Below are positions 1-12,258 of a DNA stretch of 64,000 bases, piece after piece (within the stretch, counting starts at the first letter, position 1; each line of letters starts with the position of its first letter). The DNA is from Taxawa tesnikishii (nom. ined.). Its lineage: Eukaryota > Ascomycota > Dothideomycetes > Dothideales. Below the pieces are notes generated by a model. That model saw only the letters and a list, made by a program, of their open reading frames with translations, was not told where the DNA came from and searched no databases. The stretch is from positions 496,001-560,000 of the forward strand of contig JAPDRO010000005.1 in the NCBI GenBank assembly GCA_030247885.1, given 5' to 3'. Both the position numbers and the translations under genes were made by a program.

Positions 1-3000
1 GGGTGCCGACGAACTTGGCGGCAGCCGCAAACCAAGCGTCAGGGAAGAGCCTGACGACAATGGCCCAAGGCAGGCACAAAGCAGCTATGATGATACATAT
101 AGCCCACTGTGGACCATTGATCGGGACGATGCTGAATGCTTTGCCACCCACGAACGCGATGGCGACCTGTCCGCCGACCATGATGCAGTTGATCGCAATG
201 AAGAACCAGTTCCGGTGCAGGCCGGTGAAGATGTTGAAGCGGTTGTCGAGGCGGCGGTTGTTAAACTCGTTGAAAATCTGCATCCAGACGAAGGTGTTGA
301 AGATGATGGAGCGCCGCTCGGCGTCGCTGTAGCTTGGGTAGATGGAGGCGCCGCCGAAGTGCAGGATCAGGGTCACAGTCAGTTGGAAGATCGCTTGGCC
401 GATAATCATTTTCCACATGATGGTCGAGATGAGTGGTGCGCTGCGCTTGGGTGGCTGTCGGTCGAGGATCTGGTCGGTTGGAGGGTCCGTAGCGAGAGCG
501 AGTGCAGCAAGGGAGTCCCTGTAAGTTCGTGTCAGTACGCATGTAGGAGCTAGTGGTTTCTTCAGAGTAACAACTTACATGATCAAGTTGATCCAAAGGA
601 GCTGCACTGCGGTCAGCACAGACCGCATCTCAGGATCGGAAACCGAGGAGATGAACGTCAGCAGCACAGCGGTGATGTTGACAGTGATCTGGAACTGCAG
701 GAACTTGCGCACGGCATCGTTCACAGCGCGCCCCCACATTAGCGCTGTTAGGATAGATGCAAAGTTATCGTCCATTAGGATGATGGCAGACGCTTCCTTA
801 GCAACCTCGGTGCCAGCAATACCCATAGAGAAGCCGATGTCTGCTGCCTTGAGCGCAGGTCCGTCATTGGTGCCATCTCCCGTCACAGCGACGATCTCGC
901 CGAGTGCGCGAAGCCGAGTGACGAGGATGCGCTTATCTTCGGGCGAGGAGCGAGCGAGCACCTGCAGTTTCGGAAGAGTCTCATTCATCTGTGCATCAGT
1001 CAAGGTACGGAAGACCGGGCCTTCCATGACGATTCCATCAGTGTAGATGCCACAGTCTGTCGCTATTGCCCTAGCGGTGACGACGTTGTCGCCTGTGACC
1101 ATTCGTACAGAAACGCCAGCATGATGACACTTTGCAACAGCTTCGGGCACACCAGGCCGAATCGGATCTTGAATACCAACGAGACCGAGGAACGTCATGT
1201 CTTTGAGAAGCAGGTCGACATTGGCAGAAGATGGATCGTTCTCGCTGACTGCGTCATGTGGCGGCCACTGAGGGAAGTCTTTCGTGATCAGGGCGATGGT
1301 GCGTAGGGATTCCTTTGCGTATGAGTCAATGACACCTTCGAGACGTTCACGCTGAGATCCGTCCAAGGCGACGTCGCCAGAACGTGTCCAGACAGAGGTG
1401 CTGTAACCGAGAAGTATCTCCGAGGCCCCTTGACTTGGAAACGATAAGAGCCAGTAGAGAGCTTCTGAACAGCGCCCATGCATTTTCGGCCAGAGTCGAA
1501 TGGCATCAGTTGTACAACCTCTGCATTGGAGCGTTCTTCGGCAAGCGAACCCATGCCAAGCGAATGGCGCGCGAATCCCAGAAGTGCGGTTTCCGTCTTC
1601 GAGCCCACGAAACCGTGCTCGCCGTTGTCGCTTTCGAAAGCGGTCGAGTTGATGGCGATGGCTTCGATGATCATCCGCTTGTGCTCGGACGACAGATCTT
1701 GTGCGAAAGCTGCAGAGCGGCGCTCGTTGCCCGTTTGGCTCTTGTCGTCAAATGAGTCTTCGCCGAACGTGCCCTTGACAACCGTCATCTTGTTCTGGGT
1801 GAGAGTGCCCGTCTTATCGGAGCAAACAGTCGTGGCATTACCCATCGTCTCGCAGGATTTCAAAACGCGCACCAGGTTGTTGAGCTTGACCAATCTGGTA
1901 GTAGCAAATGCAAGAGCCAAGGTCACTGAAAGAGGGAGCCCCTCAGGAACAGCGACCACAATGACCGTGATGGCGACTATGAGGATATCCATGAACTGAG
2001 AGCCCTTCTCAGCGGGCGAGGCAGTGTTGCCGGAGAGGTTGGCGAGGAACCGGAACAGAAGAACGAAGAAGAGGAATCCGGCGGCCGTGGAACCCAGTTT
2101 GCCGATAGCGGTAGCAAGGCCGTCCAGTTTGACTTGAAGAGGAGTAGGTTCCGTCTCCTGGCGCATGGCCATCATGATTTTACCGAAACTGGAGTTGACG
2201 CCAACGGAGGTAACGAGATATGTGCCAACACCCTCAAGTACCTTGGCTCCGGAGATGATAAAGCAGTCCAGATCCTTGGGATTCGTGATCCCCTGCTCCA
2301 TGAGGCGCAAAACTTGCTCTCCACCAGTCTTCTTGAGCTGATCGGATTCACCTGTGGCGGAGGATTCGTCGCACTTGACATTGTGACCAGTGATGAAGAC
2401 ACCGTCCGCTGGGATAAGATCGCCCGGCTCCAGGTGAAGTATGTCGCCAACCAGCACATCATGGACGTTGATCTGGAAGGACTTTCCGGATCGAACGACC
2501 TTGACCTCACGGTCTTCCTTCTTCGCGTTCAGCTTCACAAAAGCCCTCTCCTTCTGCCAGTCGTTCAATGAGCCGACCAGTACGACGATGACAATGGCAA
2601 TGCAGATGGCGCAACCCTCGACCCAATCAACAGGCATGGGGGTACCGGGCTCGTGCTCAACACCGAAGGTTTCGTATAGTCCGAGGGCCAACGATATCGC
2701 GGCGGCAACACTGAGTAAGATCAGGATCTTGTCATTGTACGCTTGCCACATCAGTTTCCAAAGCGGCGTAGGCTTCTTCTCCGGAAGCGTATTTCGGTTG
2801 AAGATGCGGATGCGGTCGCTGAACGCATTGTCGGATGCTGACTGCTGAGGTGTGGTCGCTGTCCGGGTTCCGAGCGGCCGAGGTGCTGCTGTGTTACCGC
2901 CAACCTCGCGGAGTTTCCGATAATATCCACTGGCCTCATCAAAGCTCACCGAACCGTCTAACGTTGTCTCATCAATGCTAAGACCTGCATCGACATCTGT

Positions 3001-3276
3001 ACGCAGGCCTCTCTCTAGGCCAGGAAGGCCGCCTAGAGCAACGAATGCCGCTAGTGACTTAGGGTTTAGAAGCTTGTTTAGTTGGCCAGGAGAAAAGGCA
3101 AAAGAGTTATTCTGAACTTCAAAGTCTTGTTCCGAGCCTGGGTCGGGCTTGAGCGCATCCTCATGATGGTCGAATGTGAACACACTGGAGCCACTGCCGA
3201 AGGAGGATCCTCCGACCGGTGTTTTCGGTGGCGATAGGAGGGAGGGCGACGAAGGAGCCACCGTGCTGCCGCTCAT
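1..3276 (-). CDS. pmc1: P-type Ca2+-ATPase, PMCA/Pmc1 type (3' end outside window)
   Basis: ATP-driven calcium pump, in fungi usually in the vacuolar membrane. Exons seen: 3276-579 and 518-1, with a 60-nt GT-AG intron at 519-578; the C-terminus runs off the window. Visible signatures: the TM4 motif PEGLPL, the phosphorylation loop CSDKTGTLTQ (about residue 480), the nucleotide-binding KGASE region, the hinge GDGTNDGPAL, and the TM6 stretch QLLWINLIMD. The long Ser/Pro-rich N-terminus followed by LNKLLNPKS is typical of fungal Pmc1-type pumps. The frame breaks once, at the C run 1426-1429: one more base gives the conserved VKGASE junction. This is probably a sequence error. The start at 3276 is the first in-frame ATG; coding-like sequence continues a little upstream without an ATG, so a 5' exon is possible. 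Confidence 0.93.
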
Positions 3277-4190
3277 GCCTCGGTCTCTTGGAGTCCAGGA
3301 AGTAGCACTTAGGTTGCTTATTGACCGGTCTCTTGTGATTGCTTCTGAGATGGGGAGGTTTCCGCTGGAGTCTGGGCATTGTCCTGTGCCCGGAGTCAGC
3401 GATCACCATGCACTTTTAGTTGATGCGCCCCCAGCTTACCGGAATATCAAGTGTTATGCGAGGCAAGGCAGACTGGCGGTGTTCGCCAGAATGGTTTTGA
3501 GGAGCCATCGCAACTATACTCAACGCTCAACCGCGAAGAAAGGACGTTATTGATACACCTCTTGCCAGGTAGCGTTACATCGAAAAGGCAGAAGAGGTCT
3601 CTGTCCTGTGTTTTATGCCTCCCAAGGGGCTGTGCAACAATCGAACAGGTGGGCGATGCCCAGGCACCGAATGTTTGACAGACAAACCATGGCACACGTC
3701 AAGAGAGCAACGCCTAGTTCACACACGACGCCAAGTGCGCGTTGTAATGGCGAGATACTCAGCCACGAAACATAAGAGCACGTATCCCTCATTGACTAAA
3801 GTCAATAAGAAACGAGCGGCGGAGTGCGTGGCGAGCGGCAGCGGAGCGCCAAGCCCAAGTTTGCCAAGGCCAAGGCCAAGAAAGGTCATCAGCGGTGCTC
3901 AAGCCCGCGCCGCGCTCAACGAACGTATAGGCCAGACATGGACCATGGCAGGTCGTGCACATGACTTGCCCGACTTGAATGGACTCTTTTCGCCATCTTC
4001 GCATAGTTCTTTCGGTCGAAACCCGGATCCGCTCAACTAACCCCAGACCTCCGCATGGTGGAATCAGTTCTACCTCCCTTCTAAAACCTGTACGCGTTGC
4101 TGAGATCTCGCCGGCATCCATCTGTGGGCGCCTTGTCGGAACATTCGAGATGCGTAGCTAGGGGAAGGCGTGTGTGGCTTCTGGCATGCG
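3277..4190. other. Intergenic, nothing recognised
   Basis: Short open frames on both strands show no recognisable domain. The part near 3277 should hold the promoter of the Ca2+-ATPase. Confidence 0.5.
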
Positions 4191-4194
4191 TTGT

Positions 4195-4980
4195 GAAGCT
4201 ATTAGTGGATGGAGTTGCAACGAGATTTGTCCTCAGGATCAACTGTATCGTTAACCAGACCATCCCCGTCCGGCTCAAGGCTCAGTGGCAAGTACCGCTT
4301 GGTCTGCAGCTTCTGCCGCCCGCTGGTATGCAAAGGAAGACCGTTGGGATGAGGCTGGCAAGACGATGGGGTAGACCTGCAAGCTGCCAAGGAATCATCC
4401 ATTCGTCCAGCTAGAGCTCCAAGATATTCGGACTCAACTCGAGGTTGGCCGCATTCGGAGGGCGCGCAAGTATGACAATATTGTGCTCGTCGTATGTGGC
4501 AGAATGGTACCCGCAATCGAGTTGGCACCAGTCTTCTGCTCATGGCATACAAGGGGTTTACCGGCGTACGCGGTGTCTACAGATCTGTGAGATGTACGAA
4601 CGATGCTAGTGTCTGCTCAGGTTAACGCCATAGCCTGCTATTCGCCTCGGATTTTCGAGACATTCGGCATCACTAGCACCTCGGTCAAGCTGTTCGCGAC
4701 AGGCTTCTATGGTGTTACCAAGACGACCGGCACGATCGCTTTCAGTGTCTGGCTCATCGAAAAGGTGGGCCGTCGCAGGAGGCTGATCCGATCTGGGGGC
4801 CTTCGTAGGCAGTATCCCGACGTGGTATATTGGCGACTGTGTCTCCTGGAACGGCTCAGCTGCGACCGCTGCGCGTGGCGATGCTGAGCGGGCTGAATGG
4901 GACTATCACGCCATGTTTTGCGTATACCTGTATGAACTGATTTACTGCGCCACCTGGCAGGTAAGTAAGCCCATCTTACG
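4195..4980 (+). pseudogene. Relic of an MFS sugar/quinate-type transporter
   Basis: Pieces in different frames line up, in order, with the middle of fungal quinate/sugar permeases. They are VNQTI and AQWQVPLGLQLLP (about 4250-4315), KEDRWDEA then LPRNHPFVQLELQDIRTQLE (about 4340-4440), NAIACYSPRIFETFGITST and VKLFATGFYG (4627-4720), WLIEKVGRRR (about 4750-4785), and a C-terminal piece with VYLYELIYCATWQ (about 4920-4965). The frames do not connect, and no start or C-terminal helices were found. This is host transporter debris rather than a working gene. The frame changes are too many to be explained by the single-base run errors seen elsewhere in the window. Confidence 0.75.
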
Positions 4981-5656
4981 CCGAGAGGTTACCTTCCGGC
5001 TGGCTGTTATGGAACTCCAGAGAATCACATGAGTGTACTGCTCAAAAATCTTCCTTGTCGACATCCGTGTTAGTTTCTGTGGCTATCACCACTGCTGATC
5101 AGTGATTCTAATCCTTCATCATCTCTCGTACCACGTCGTATGACGACCTCATTGAGGCACCGTGTGTAAGTTCTTTGGCTCGCTCATGGTCTGCGTGGGC
5201 TTGGGCCTGGTGGCGTGCACCTGAGACCAGGGGCAAGACACTCGAAAAGATGGAAGCTTTCTTCGGCGCATCATCGAAACCTTCACCAGGGTAACGAGGC
5301 GAAGCTGGGAGATGATGGGTCCTTCAACGAGAAGGAGGTGATCCAGATTGGGAATGTTTAATTGGACAGCGAGTAGCGAGCCAAGGCTTGCCATCGTAAA
5401 GAGCCTATCGCTGAGCGAGACGGGTCTTGTGTATCTAGTTGATGGCCAGCGGGTGGGCGAGGCAAAGGTGCTGTTTCTATGGGGTGTGGCTGTGCGTAGA
5501 GAGTGCGGTTGCTTGGTCCGATAAACCCCCGAGCACCTCGGCTGCGGGTAGGGAAGTGAAAGCGATCTGTACAAAGTAGCGTACGTAATTTGCAACGCGT
5601 TCCATTCCAGCAAAAGCATAGTTCAACCACCAAGGAGAAGAAAAGGAAAAAGATAT
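4981..5656. other. Intergenic, nothing recognised
   Basis: No domain is recognisable on either strand. The last bases next to the tRNA 3' end are A-rich on the plus strand, so the minus strand shows the T-rich stretch expected of a Pol III terminator. Confidence 0.5.
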
Positions 5657-5746
5657 TGCCCCCTGACGGATTCGAACCGGCGGCCTCGACATCTCGGCAT
5701 CTTGATGGATACTAGTGTCGCGCTCTACCAACTGAGCTAAAGGGGC
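5657..5746 (-). tRNA. tRNA-Thr (anticodon AGU) with a 17-nt intron
   Basis: The minus strand folds as a tRNA. The acceptor arm GCCCCTT pairs with AGGGGGC (one G-U), with discriminator A. The D arm is GCTCAGTTGGTAGAGC, the anticodon stem CGACA/TGTCG, and the B box GGTTCGAATCC. The anticodon loop reads CTAGTA, placing AGT at 34-36. The extra 17 nt directly after position 37 is the canonical place for a nuclear tRNA intron; removing it leaves 73 nt. One T-stem mismatch (C-U) is present. The run of T after the 3' end fits a Pol III terminator. Confidence 0.93.
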
Positions 5747-8499
5747 AAGGCCTCGCATGACATGGATGAACCTGAGAGAAGGGTCGACCCATCACGTGAT
5801 CTGATTGACAGATTATTTATGTGAATAAGAATCCATTTAGTCCAGTAATCCTCGCTGTTGCCACGTGCTAGCAGGAGCTCCAACAGCCAGAGTTGCTCAT
5901 TGAAGGTGGAGGAAGAGGAACGCCAAGCGTGGCTAAGTAATCTGGCTGCATCACCAAACATGCCATGCCTCGCTTCTCCGCGATCAACTTACTGACTCTC
6001 GATGCCTAAGACGACGATGTTACCGGTTTTTTTTTCGTTTCTCACGTCCGGGCAGGTGCCCAGAGTTTCGGTCAAACATTGGCAATGACAAAGTGCCCTG
6101 AATTTTCTCGCCAAGCTGGACAAGATTTTGACTTGTGGTGGCTGTGCCTCTCGGCAAGCTTGGTGTGAACGAGACAAGGGCTGGAACAATGGACTTTTCG
6201 AACGTACAAACGAATTGCGTCAATCTTCTTTTGCCGTTGTCAGTGTCATAAGAGCGTTGTCCATGGAATTGTAGCCCGTAAACCCGGAGAAGACGTTGGT
6301 AGGAGCAGCTTCCGCACACCTTGCGAAGAGTGGGATAGAGCCTCTGTCATCGAGCATGCAGTTTCAGTCTTTTGGCGAGCAGACGTCCCAGTCCGTCATC
6401 AGTGAGGAACCCAGACATGACACAGAATCGCCTACCATGCCCTCACAAATCGAAGCTGAAATGCTGTCGGAGATACTCTTTGACATAGCAGGATCATACG
6501 GTTACCCCGTTGATCGCGGTACTCCAACAATTGTCTCGACTTTGTTTGCAAGGTATGCGCAAATGACAGTTACGCAAGCCTTGGCCTGTCAATGCTCTCG
6601 ATGATCCCCTGCTCTCTTAGCATGGCCATTCAGATTCCACGTGCTCCTAGCAGCGACCACTAGGATGCGCACAAAGGACGTTTAGTCGCGCTGCCGGTAC
6701 CGCCGTTGTTGAGAACTGCTATCGATTAGCGACGCGCGAAACGAGGTCTTCTAGTTCCTAGGAGGAGCCCGGTGCGGTTGAACCGGCGCTTCTGCTGGCC
6801 ATTTTCGCTAGGACTTGCGATATTAGTTTCATGGTTTCACCCGCTCAATTTGATTGCGAGAGGGTGTCCTGACGGAGAAGCTTGGCAAGGGCTTTTATCC
6901 GAAAAGTGGAGGCGGCACGACTCGCTCCGCAGGCTTGGATGCTTGCGGTTGATTGCTTGCTAGAAAGGTCAAATCGTTCACGGTCGTGGTTGTTTGTCGG
7001 TTGTCCGTGAGGCAGGACAGTTCCTTCGGTGTCAACAGCGACCATGCTTTGGGTGCCATTGTCCAGTGACGTCGGTATCGTGGGTATGACCCTGCGTGCT
7101 GCCGGTCAGTGTGTACGTACTCCCTAGGCCTGGGCACCTCAACCATCTCGAGCAGAGCGAATTCGATGATTGAGTAGCGCCCTCATACCAAAAGCAGCGG
7201 ATGAGCGGGACGGATAACTGAAGTGGGGATGGCCTAGTAAGACCCTGCAGTGGAGACTAGTGGGCGGGCCTTTCCATGCCTGCACCAACTCGATGCGGGC
7301 TCACGGATCCTCATAGGCGCCTTCACCACGGTGAGCTTGCGCGACTGCCTATGCGAGGGCCCACGGATGCATGCTGCAGTACCTGCATTGACAGCGGGTG
7401 AGCGGGTGAGTGGGTGCGTGGATGAGGCTCGTGGAACTGCGATAATGCAATCGACCGCGGAATTACTGCCAACAGCTAACAGTCGTACCCACCCTGCCAT
7501 CATATATGTACATATGTGGCTGAATCGAGCGCCGAGACGGATCGGTATCAACGATCGGCGACTAGACGAGCGATCCTCTCCGATGCGAGCCTGGATTGAT
7601 CGTTGTTGAGACATGAATGCGGCGGATGCGATATGCTTGTTTCTTACGACATTGGCCGTACCGCGCACCCCTGACGTGTTCTCTGTAGGCCCGTGGCATG
7701 ACATGAGCACGATGGGAAGGATCCGGCATTTGCATGTTGAATGGGATTTGCCGATTTGTAGACCATCAGTCCTGGTGGCGGTTCTCCAGCTTTCCCGTTG
7801 CAGCGCGTGCACGTTTAACGCGTGTGCAAACGCAGCAGTTGCAGTTGCGGTTGCAGGGGTGCCCATGGACGCTGGAGGAGAGAGAGGCAGCGGATGTGTG
7901 TGGGGATCCATGCGGCGGATGATCCGCAACAATTCCAAAGAACATGACGATTCCCTGGACTTCCCTGGATCCGCCCGTTTGTGTGATTGGAGCAGGTAGG
8001 AAAGTGCTCGACGATGAGATGCCCCGCCGCTATGTTAGCTTTTGTACATGACGTTCGGCCAGCGGGCAGGCTGCATAAGTGAGGAGGCCGTTGCTGTCTT
8101 GGTTGTAGGTGGACAGTCACGTGCGAGGAGGCGACGTTAAGCTTTCGGTAGCGCACGCCGACCCGTCATGCTAGTCGCGACTCGACCGCAGAACCGCAGA
8201 AGCTCGCGTTCGCTCACACCTTCTCCACGAACTCCACGCCCACATCGACTCGACACTTCTCTGCCGGCCCTCGTTCTGCCTCCGAACCACCGCGGACCAG
8301 CGTGAGGCGACGAGACCCTAGTTCGCGCGTGGCTTCGTCTGCTACGTCAGCCACATCCGCACCTCGGCCCATTCACCACTTCCAAGATCCAACATATAAC
8401 CTATACACTCTCCTCAGAGGTAAACACTTCCTGTCTGTTTCCTTCGCCTGGTCTGCTTTCGTACCGTCGTTCCACTCCAGCATCAATTCGTCGTCCATC
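5747..8499. other. 2.7-kb intergenic stretch, no supported gene
   Basis: Several open frames exist on both strands, the longest 234 codons at 7234-7938 minus. None shows a domain, a credible intron pattern or conserved motifs. The last 200 bases before 8500 are C/T-rich, as expected for the promoter and 5' UTR of the hydrolase gene. Confidence 0.5.
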
Positions 8500-9948
8500 A
8501 TGGTTGCCGCGTCTCTTTTCGCTCCAGTCTTTCTGGCTGGCCTCGCTGCCGCCAAGGTCTGCACTAACGTGACTGTGCCGGTCAACATCGACGCCCGCCA
8601 GGGTGTGTTCAATGTGCCAACGCTGCAGTCGAACCTCGACGCGACTACCTTCGCCCTAAACTTCACCAGGCAGGGCACCAACTTCACTAATGTCGCCTTG
8701 ACCGGCTACCAGACCCTCCAGTTCTCGGCCAACATCTCTGCCAAGTACTGCAGGCCGGACAACGACAACTCTACGAACCCAACCGTCCAGGTTCTTGCCC
8801 ACGGTATCGGCTTTGACAAGAGGTACGTTTGCACTCAGTGAGCAGACCTAGTTGCGTGCGTGCTCATCTATGTGCTCTAGCTACTGGGACCTGCCCTTCA
8901 ACAACTACAACTACTCCTATGTCGATGTGGCTCTGTCGCGTGGCTTCCACACCGTCTCGATCGACCGCTACGGAATCGGCAACAGCTCGCACGGTGAGCC
9001 GCTGAACCAGGTCCAAGCCCCAGCTGAGGTCTCCGCTCTCCTCGAGGTCTCGAACATGCTTCGCAACGGCACCTTCCCTAGCGTGAACACGAAGTTCAAC
9101 AAGGTCGTTCACGTCGGCCACTCTTTCGGTTCCGCTCAGAGCTACGTGCTCTCTGCCATGTACCCCAACGCTACCGATGGTGTTGTACTCACCGGCTTCT
9201 CCATGAACGCGACTTGGCTCCCAGCGACAGTTGCCGACTGGAACCTCCACCTCGCCCGCTTGAACCAACCGCTGCGCTTCGGTAACGTGACCATCGGCCG
9301 CCAAAGCCGCTGGTCCTCCAAGTACCTCAGCACCAACACTGTCCAGCTGATCCAGTCTGCCCTCAGCTTTATCGGTATCAACTTCGGCAACTACGCCGTC
9401 TGGGAGGAGATTGCGACCACCGAAGTCGGTGACATCATCAACGGCTACAACGCGACTGTTGCTCCAGTCGCTCAGAATCTGCCAACTGGCTACCTCAGCT
9501 GGTCTGACTTCACCGCAAACATCTACGCCTTCTTGACCCCCGGCATGTTCGACATCGGCTTCGGCCTCTTCGCTGAGATGACCAAGCAGCCTGTCACCCT
9601 TGGCGAGATCTTCACCCTTGCCAACGGCGCGCCAGAGACTTCTCCGTTCACCGGCCCCGTTCAAGTCCTGACCGGAGAGAACGACCAGATCTACTGCGGT
9701 GGTGACTGCCTCGCTACTGGTGGTGTCGGGCCAAGCATCCCTGATGCCGTTAGGAGCGCGTTCCCCAGCGCAAGGACCTTCGAGGCCTACATCCAGCCTC
9801 ACACCGGCCACGGAATTAACTTCCACTACAACTCAACCGTAAGCGCATGTCGTGAACCAACGCTTCTGTAAAACGGCTAACGATCTTTTAGGGTGCCTAC
9901 AATGTCATCCAGGACTTCTTTATCCGCGAAGGTCTTGCAAGCTCCTAG
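8500..9948 (+). CDS. Secreted alpha/beta hydrolase
   Basis: Exons 8500-8822, 8881-9838 and 9892-9948 give a 445-residue protein without frame breaks. Residues 1-19 form a signal peptide (hydrophobic core LFAPVFLAGLAAA). The nucleophile elbow GHSFGS is at about residue 189. The likely acid lies in the GENDQIY segment and the base in HTGHGINF near the C-terminus, the order expected for a Ser-Asp-His triad. Many N-x-S/T sites fit passage through the secretory pathway. Substrate is unknown; the fold covers esterases, lipases and peptidases. Both introns are short GT-AG with good branch sites. The start is the only ATG that gives a signal peptide. Confidence 0.88.
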
Positions 9949-10566
9949 ATGGCGATCGAAGAAGTCTCAACACTCACATTAACATACGCCTGGGCGTTTG
10001 TACGATACAAGCTTGGCGGCATTCTCTGGTCTCTTTGATTGGCATGGTACAGGTTATCGCAAGTCAGCCTTGTTTGAACCGGAATTGCTATAATACATAA
10101 TTGTACATTACCCTATATCCAAGCGCAGCTGTTTGTGCGAACATCGATAAAATGTTGCGAGTCTGTGGGCTCGTGGTGCTGATAGCGACGGCTTCGAAGT
10201 TGATTTGTTATGCACGATAGGTGGTGGGTGCCTGACCAAACATAATCAGGTACTGGTGTTTGCAAGAGGCCTTGAACTGGACTCTTGTTGACTGCTTGTC
10301 GCAATGTCCTACCACACTAGTCTCTCGGGCATGCAGTAAGTAGAGATGTCTGTGGACTGCCCTGCGCTCTTTAGGTTTGCATGTGAAGACGGTTGACGCA
10401 TTTGCACCAACGACGATCTGCCGAACAGTCGGCCCGGGGAAAGTGGGAAGGCATCCCACCTTGCCGTCACTGTACACCTATACCACTTTCCCACCTCCCT
10501 CTCGGCAACACTTGCTAATGAAACCCTAGGCTGCACGCATTCGTTACATCCTGCTACGCAGCCACA
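9949..10566. other. Intergenic, nothing recognised
   Basis: The 3' flank of the hydrolase and the 5' flank of the E2 gene. No coding signal was recognised. Confidence 0.5.
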
Positions 10567-11554
10567 ATGTCCACCGTAGGGCAGTTCTCCGGCAAGACGC
10601 CCACCGTCAAGCGCATCCGTAAGTTCACTCATCAACCTCTCTTCTCTCCTAGCATTCCACGGCCGTCTTTCGTTGACAGCGCCTTCCCACAACAGTCCGT
10701 GAAGCCGCCGAACTGGCCAACTCTCCCTCACCCGACTACACCGCCTCACCGCTCGAATCCAACCTCTTCGAGTGGCATTTCACACTGCGCGGCCCACCCG
10801 CGCCCTCCCCTTCGCCGGCGGCATTTACCACGGCCGCATCGTGCTCCCACCCAGCTACCCACTGCGTCCACCCTCCTTCCGCTTCCTCACCCCCTCCGGC
10901 CGCTTCGAGGTCAACCGCGAAATCTGCCTCAGTATCTCGGGCCACCACGAGGAGACGTGGCAGCCTGCGTGGGGGATACGGACGGCCATCGTCGCGATCA
11001 GAAGTTTCATGGATTCGGAGGCAGGAGGGCAGTTGGGAGGCATGAACGCGGCTGAGGGAGTCAGGAAGAGGTTGGCGGCAGAGAGCAAAGCGTGGAGGTG
11101 TACTGGATGCGGCAAGAGCTGCGAGGAGGTTATGAGGGAGCAGGAGGAGAGGGTCAAGGAGGCCGAGAGCGAGGGCAGGAGGAAGGAAGAGGCGGTGCCG
11201 CAGGAGCTCAAGTTGGGGTACAGGGATGAGCTGGGCAAGGAGGGCGAGGCGGGCAGCAGGAAGGCGGACGAGGCCACGGCGGACCTGAGTGCGGGATCCT
11301 CTACGCAGCAGCAGCAGCAACGAGAACCAGTGGATTCGAGTACGGTTAAGACCCCAGTTCAGGCGTCAATCCCGGCTACTGCAGGACCTGCAATGCAACC
11401 GCCGACCACGTCCGCGCCCGTACAGCGCCAGCTGCAGCAACAACCGCTCCAGCAGCGTCCGGCAGCTCAAGCGGATGTACCGACATGGATCGACAAGGCA
11501 ATCATCGGCGTGGTAGTTGCGCTTGCGTACATTCTGTTGCGGAAGTTTCTCTGA
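10567..11554 (+). CDS. ubc6: Ubc6/UBE2J-type ubiquitin-conjugating enzyme, tail-anchored
   Basis: ER-anchored E2 of the ERAD pathway. Exons are 10567-10618 and 10696-11554, with a 77-nt intron; splicing restores KRILREAAELA. The UBC core shows FEWHFTLRGPP, GGIYHGRI, LPPSYPLRPPSFRF and the active-site Cys in NREICLSISGHHEETWQP (about residue 94); like other Ubc6/UBE2J members it lacks the HPN motif. A Cys pair (CTGCGK) follows, then a charged and Gln-rich linker, then a C-terminal hydrophobic anchor (AIIGVVVALAYILL) with KFL at the end. The frame breaks once at the C run 10807-10810; one more C gives 303 residues. Probably a sequence error. Confidence 0.9.
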
Positions 11555-12258
11555 GTGAGAAAACTCCGTTTTCTTTGATTTCGCGTCTGGGTTTCAAGCG
11601 TGGAGTTTTGGGGCTATGGTAGATTCGGCAACGGTTTATGGCCCCTTTGAGAGCTCTTCATACGCGTCTACGGCACTGGATATCGATGGTATCGAATGGG
11701 GGCTGTTGGTCGGTAGCACAGAGCGCTTTTTGAATGGCGATGGGTGATAAGAGCTGCTTCTTCGTCACTGCTGAAACCTGGTTTCGTTACGCCTTTCATA
11801 CGATCACTGAGTAACCGACTTGAGCGCGCAGCAAGCTGTACCACCACGAGGACGCCATTATACGAAGACGTGCAGGTTTTCGAGTGCGAAAGGTACGAAC
11901 GCGTGATGCTATTGTTGAGATAGTTGGTGAGGAAGAGAGACTCCGATCATGGGTTGGGAAAGTGATCTTCGGGCATGTGAACTGAGATTTTCATCTTCAA
12001 CAACGGAATAAGGCATATCGCGTATCATTGTTCGAGATGTCGGCAGGATACAAATCTGTCTCGACCAGCCCCTTCCCCATACCATAGAGTCTTCATAGTT
12101 TCAGACTTCCGGTTTCTTACATAAACGTAGCGGTCTGTCCAAAAATGTGGCGAGAATGACACTCTGTCGTTTCTCGTTTACAGTCGGGCTTATATGCACT
12201 ATGTCAGTAGCAATATCCAGCCAGTACAACAGCAAAGTGTCACGCCGGGTGTCGCAGT
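11555..12258. other. Intergenic between convergent genes
   Basis: 3' flanks of the E2 gene (plus) and the oxygenase gene (minus). No coding signal was recognised. Confidence 0.5.

Noticed and set aside
5477-5758. Protein-coding frame across the tRNA
   Set aside because: It is a translation of the tRNA-Thr gene; the cloverleaf explains the sequence.
7234-7938. 234-codon minus-strand frame in the gap before the hydrolase
   Set aside because: No domain, no conserved motif, overlapped by equally open frames on the other strand.
8864-9826. 320-codon open frame antisense to the alpha/beta hydrolase
   Set aside because: Shadow of the real gene; the opposite strand carries the catalytic motifs.
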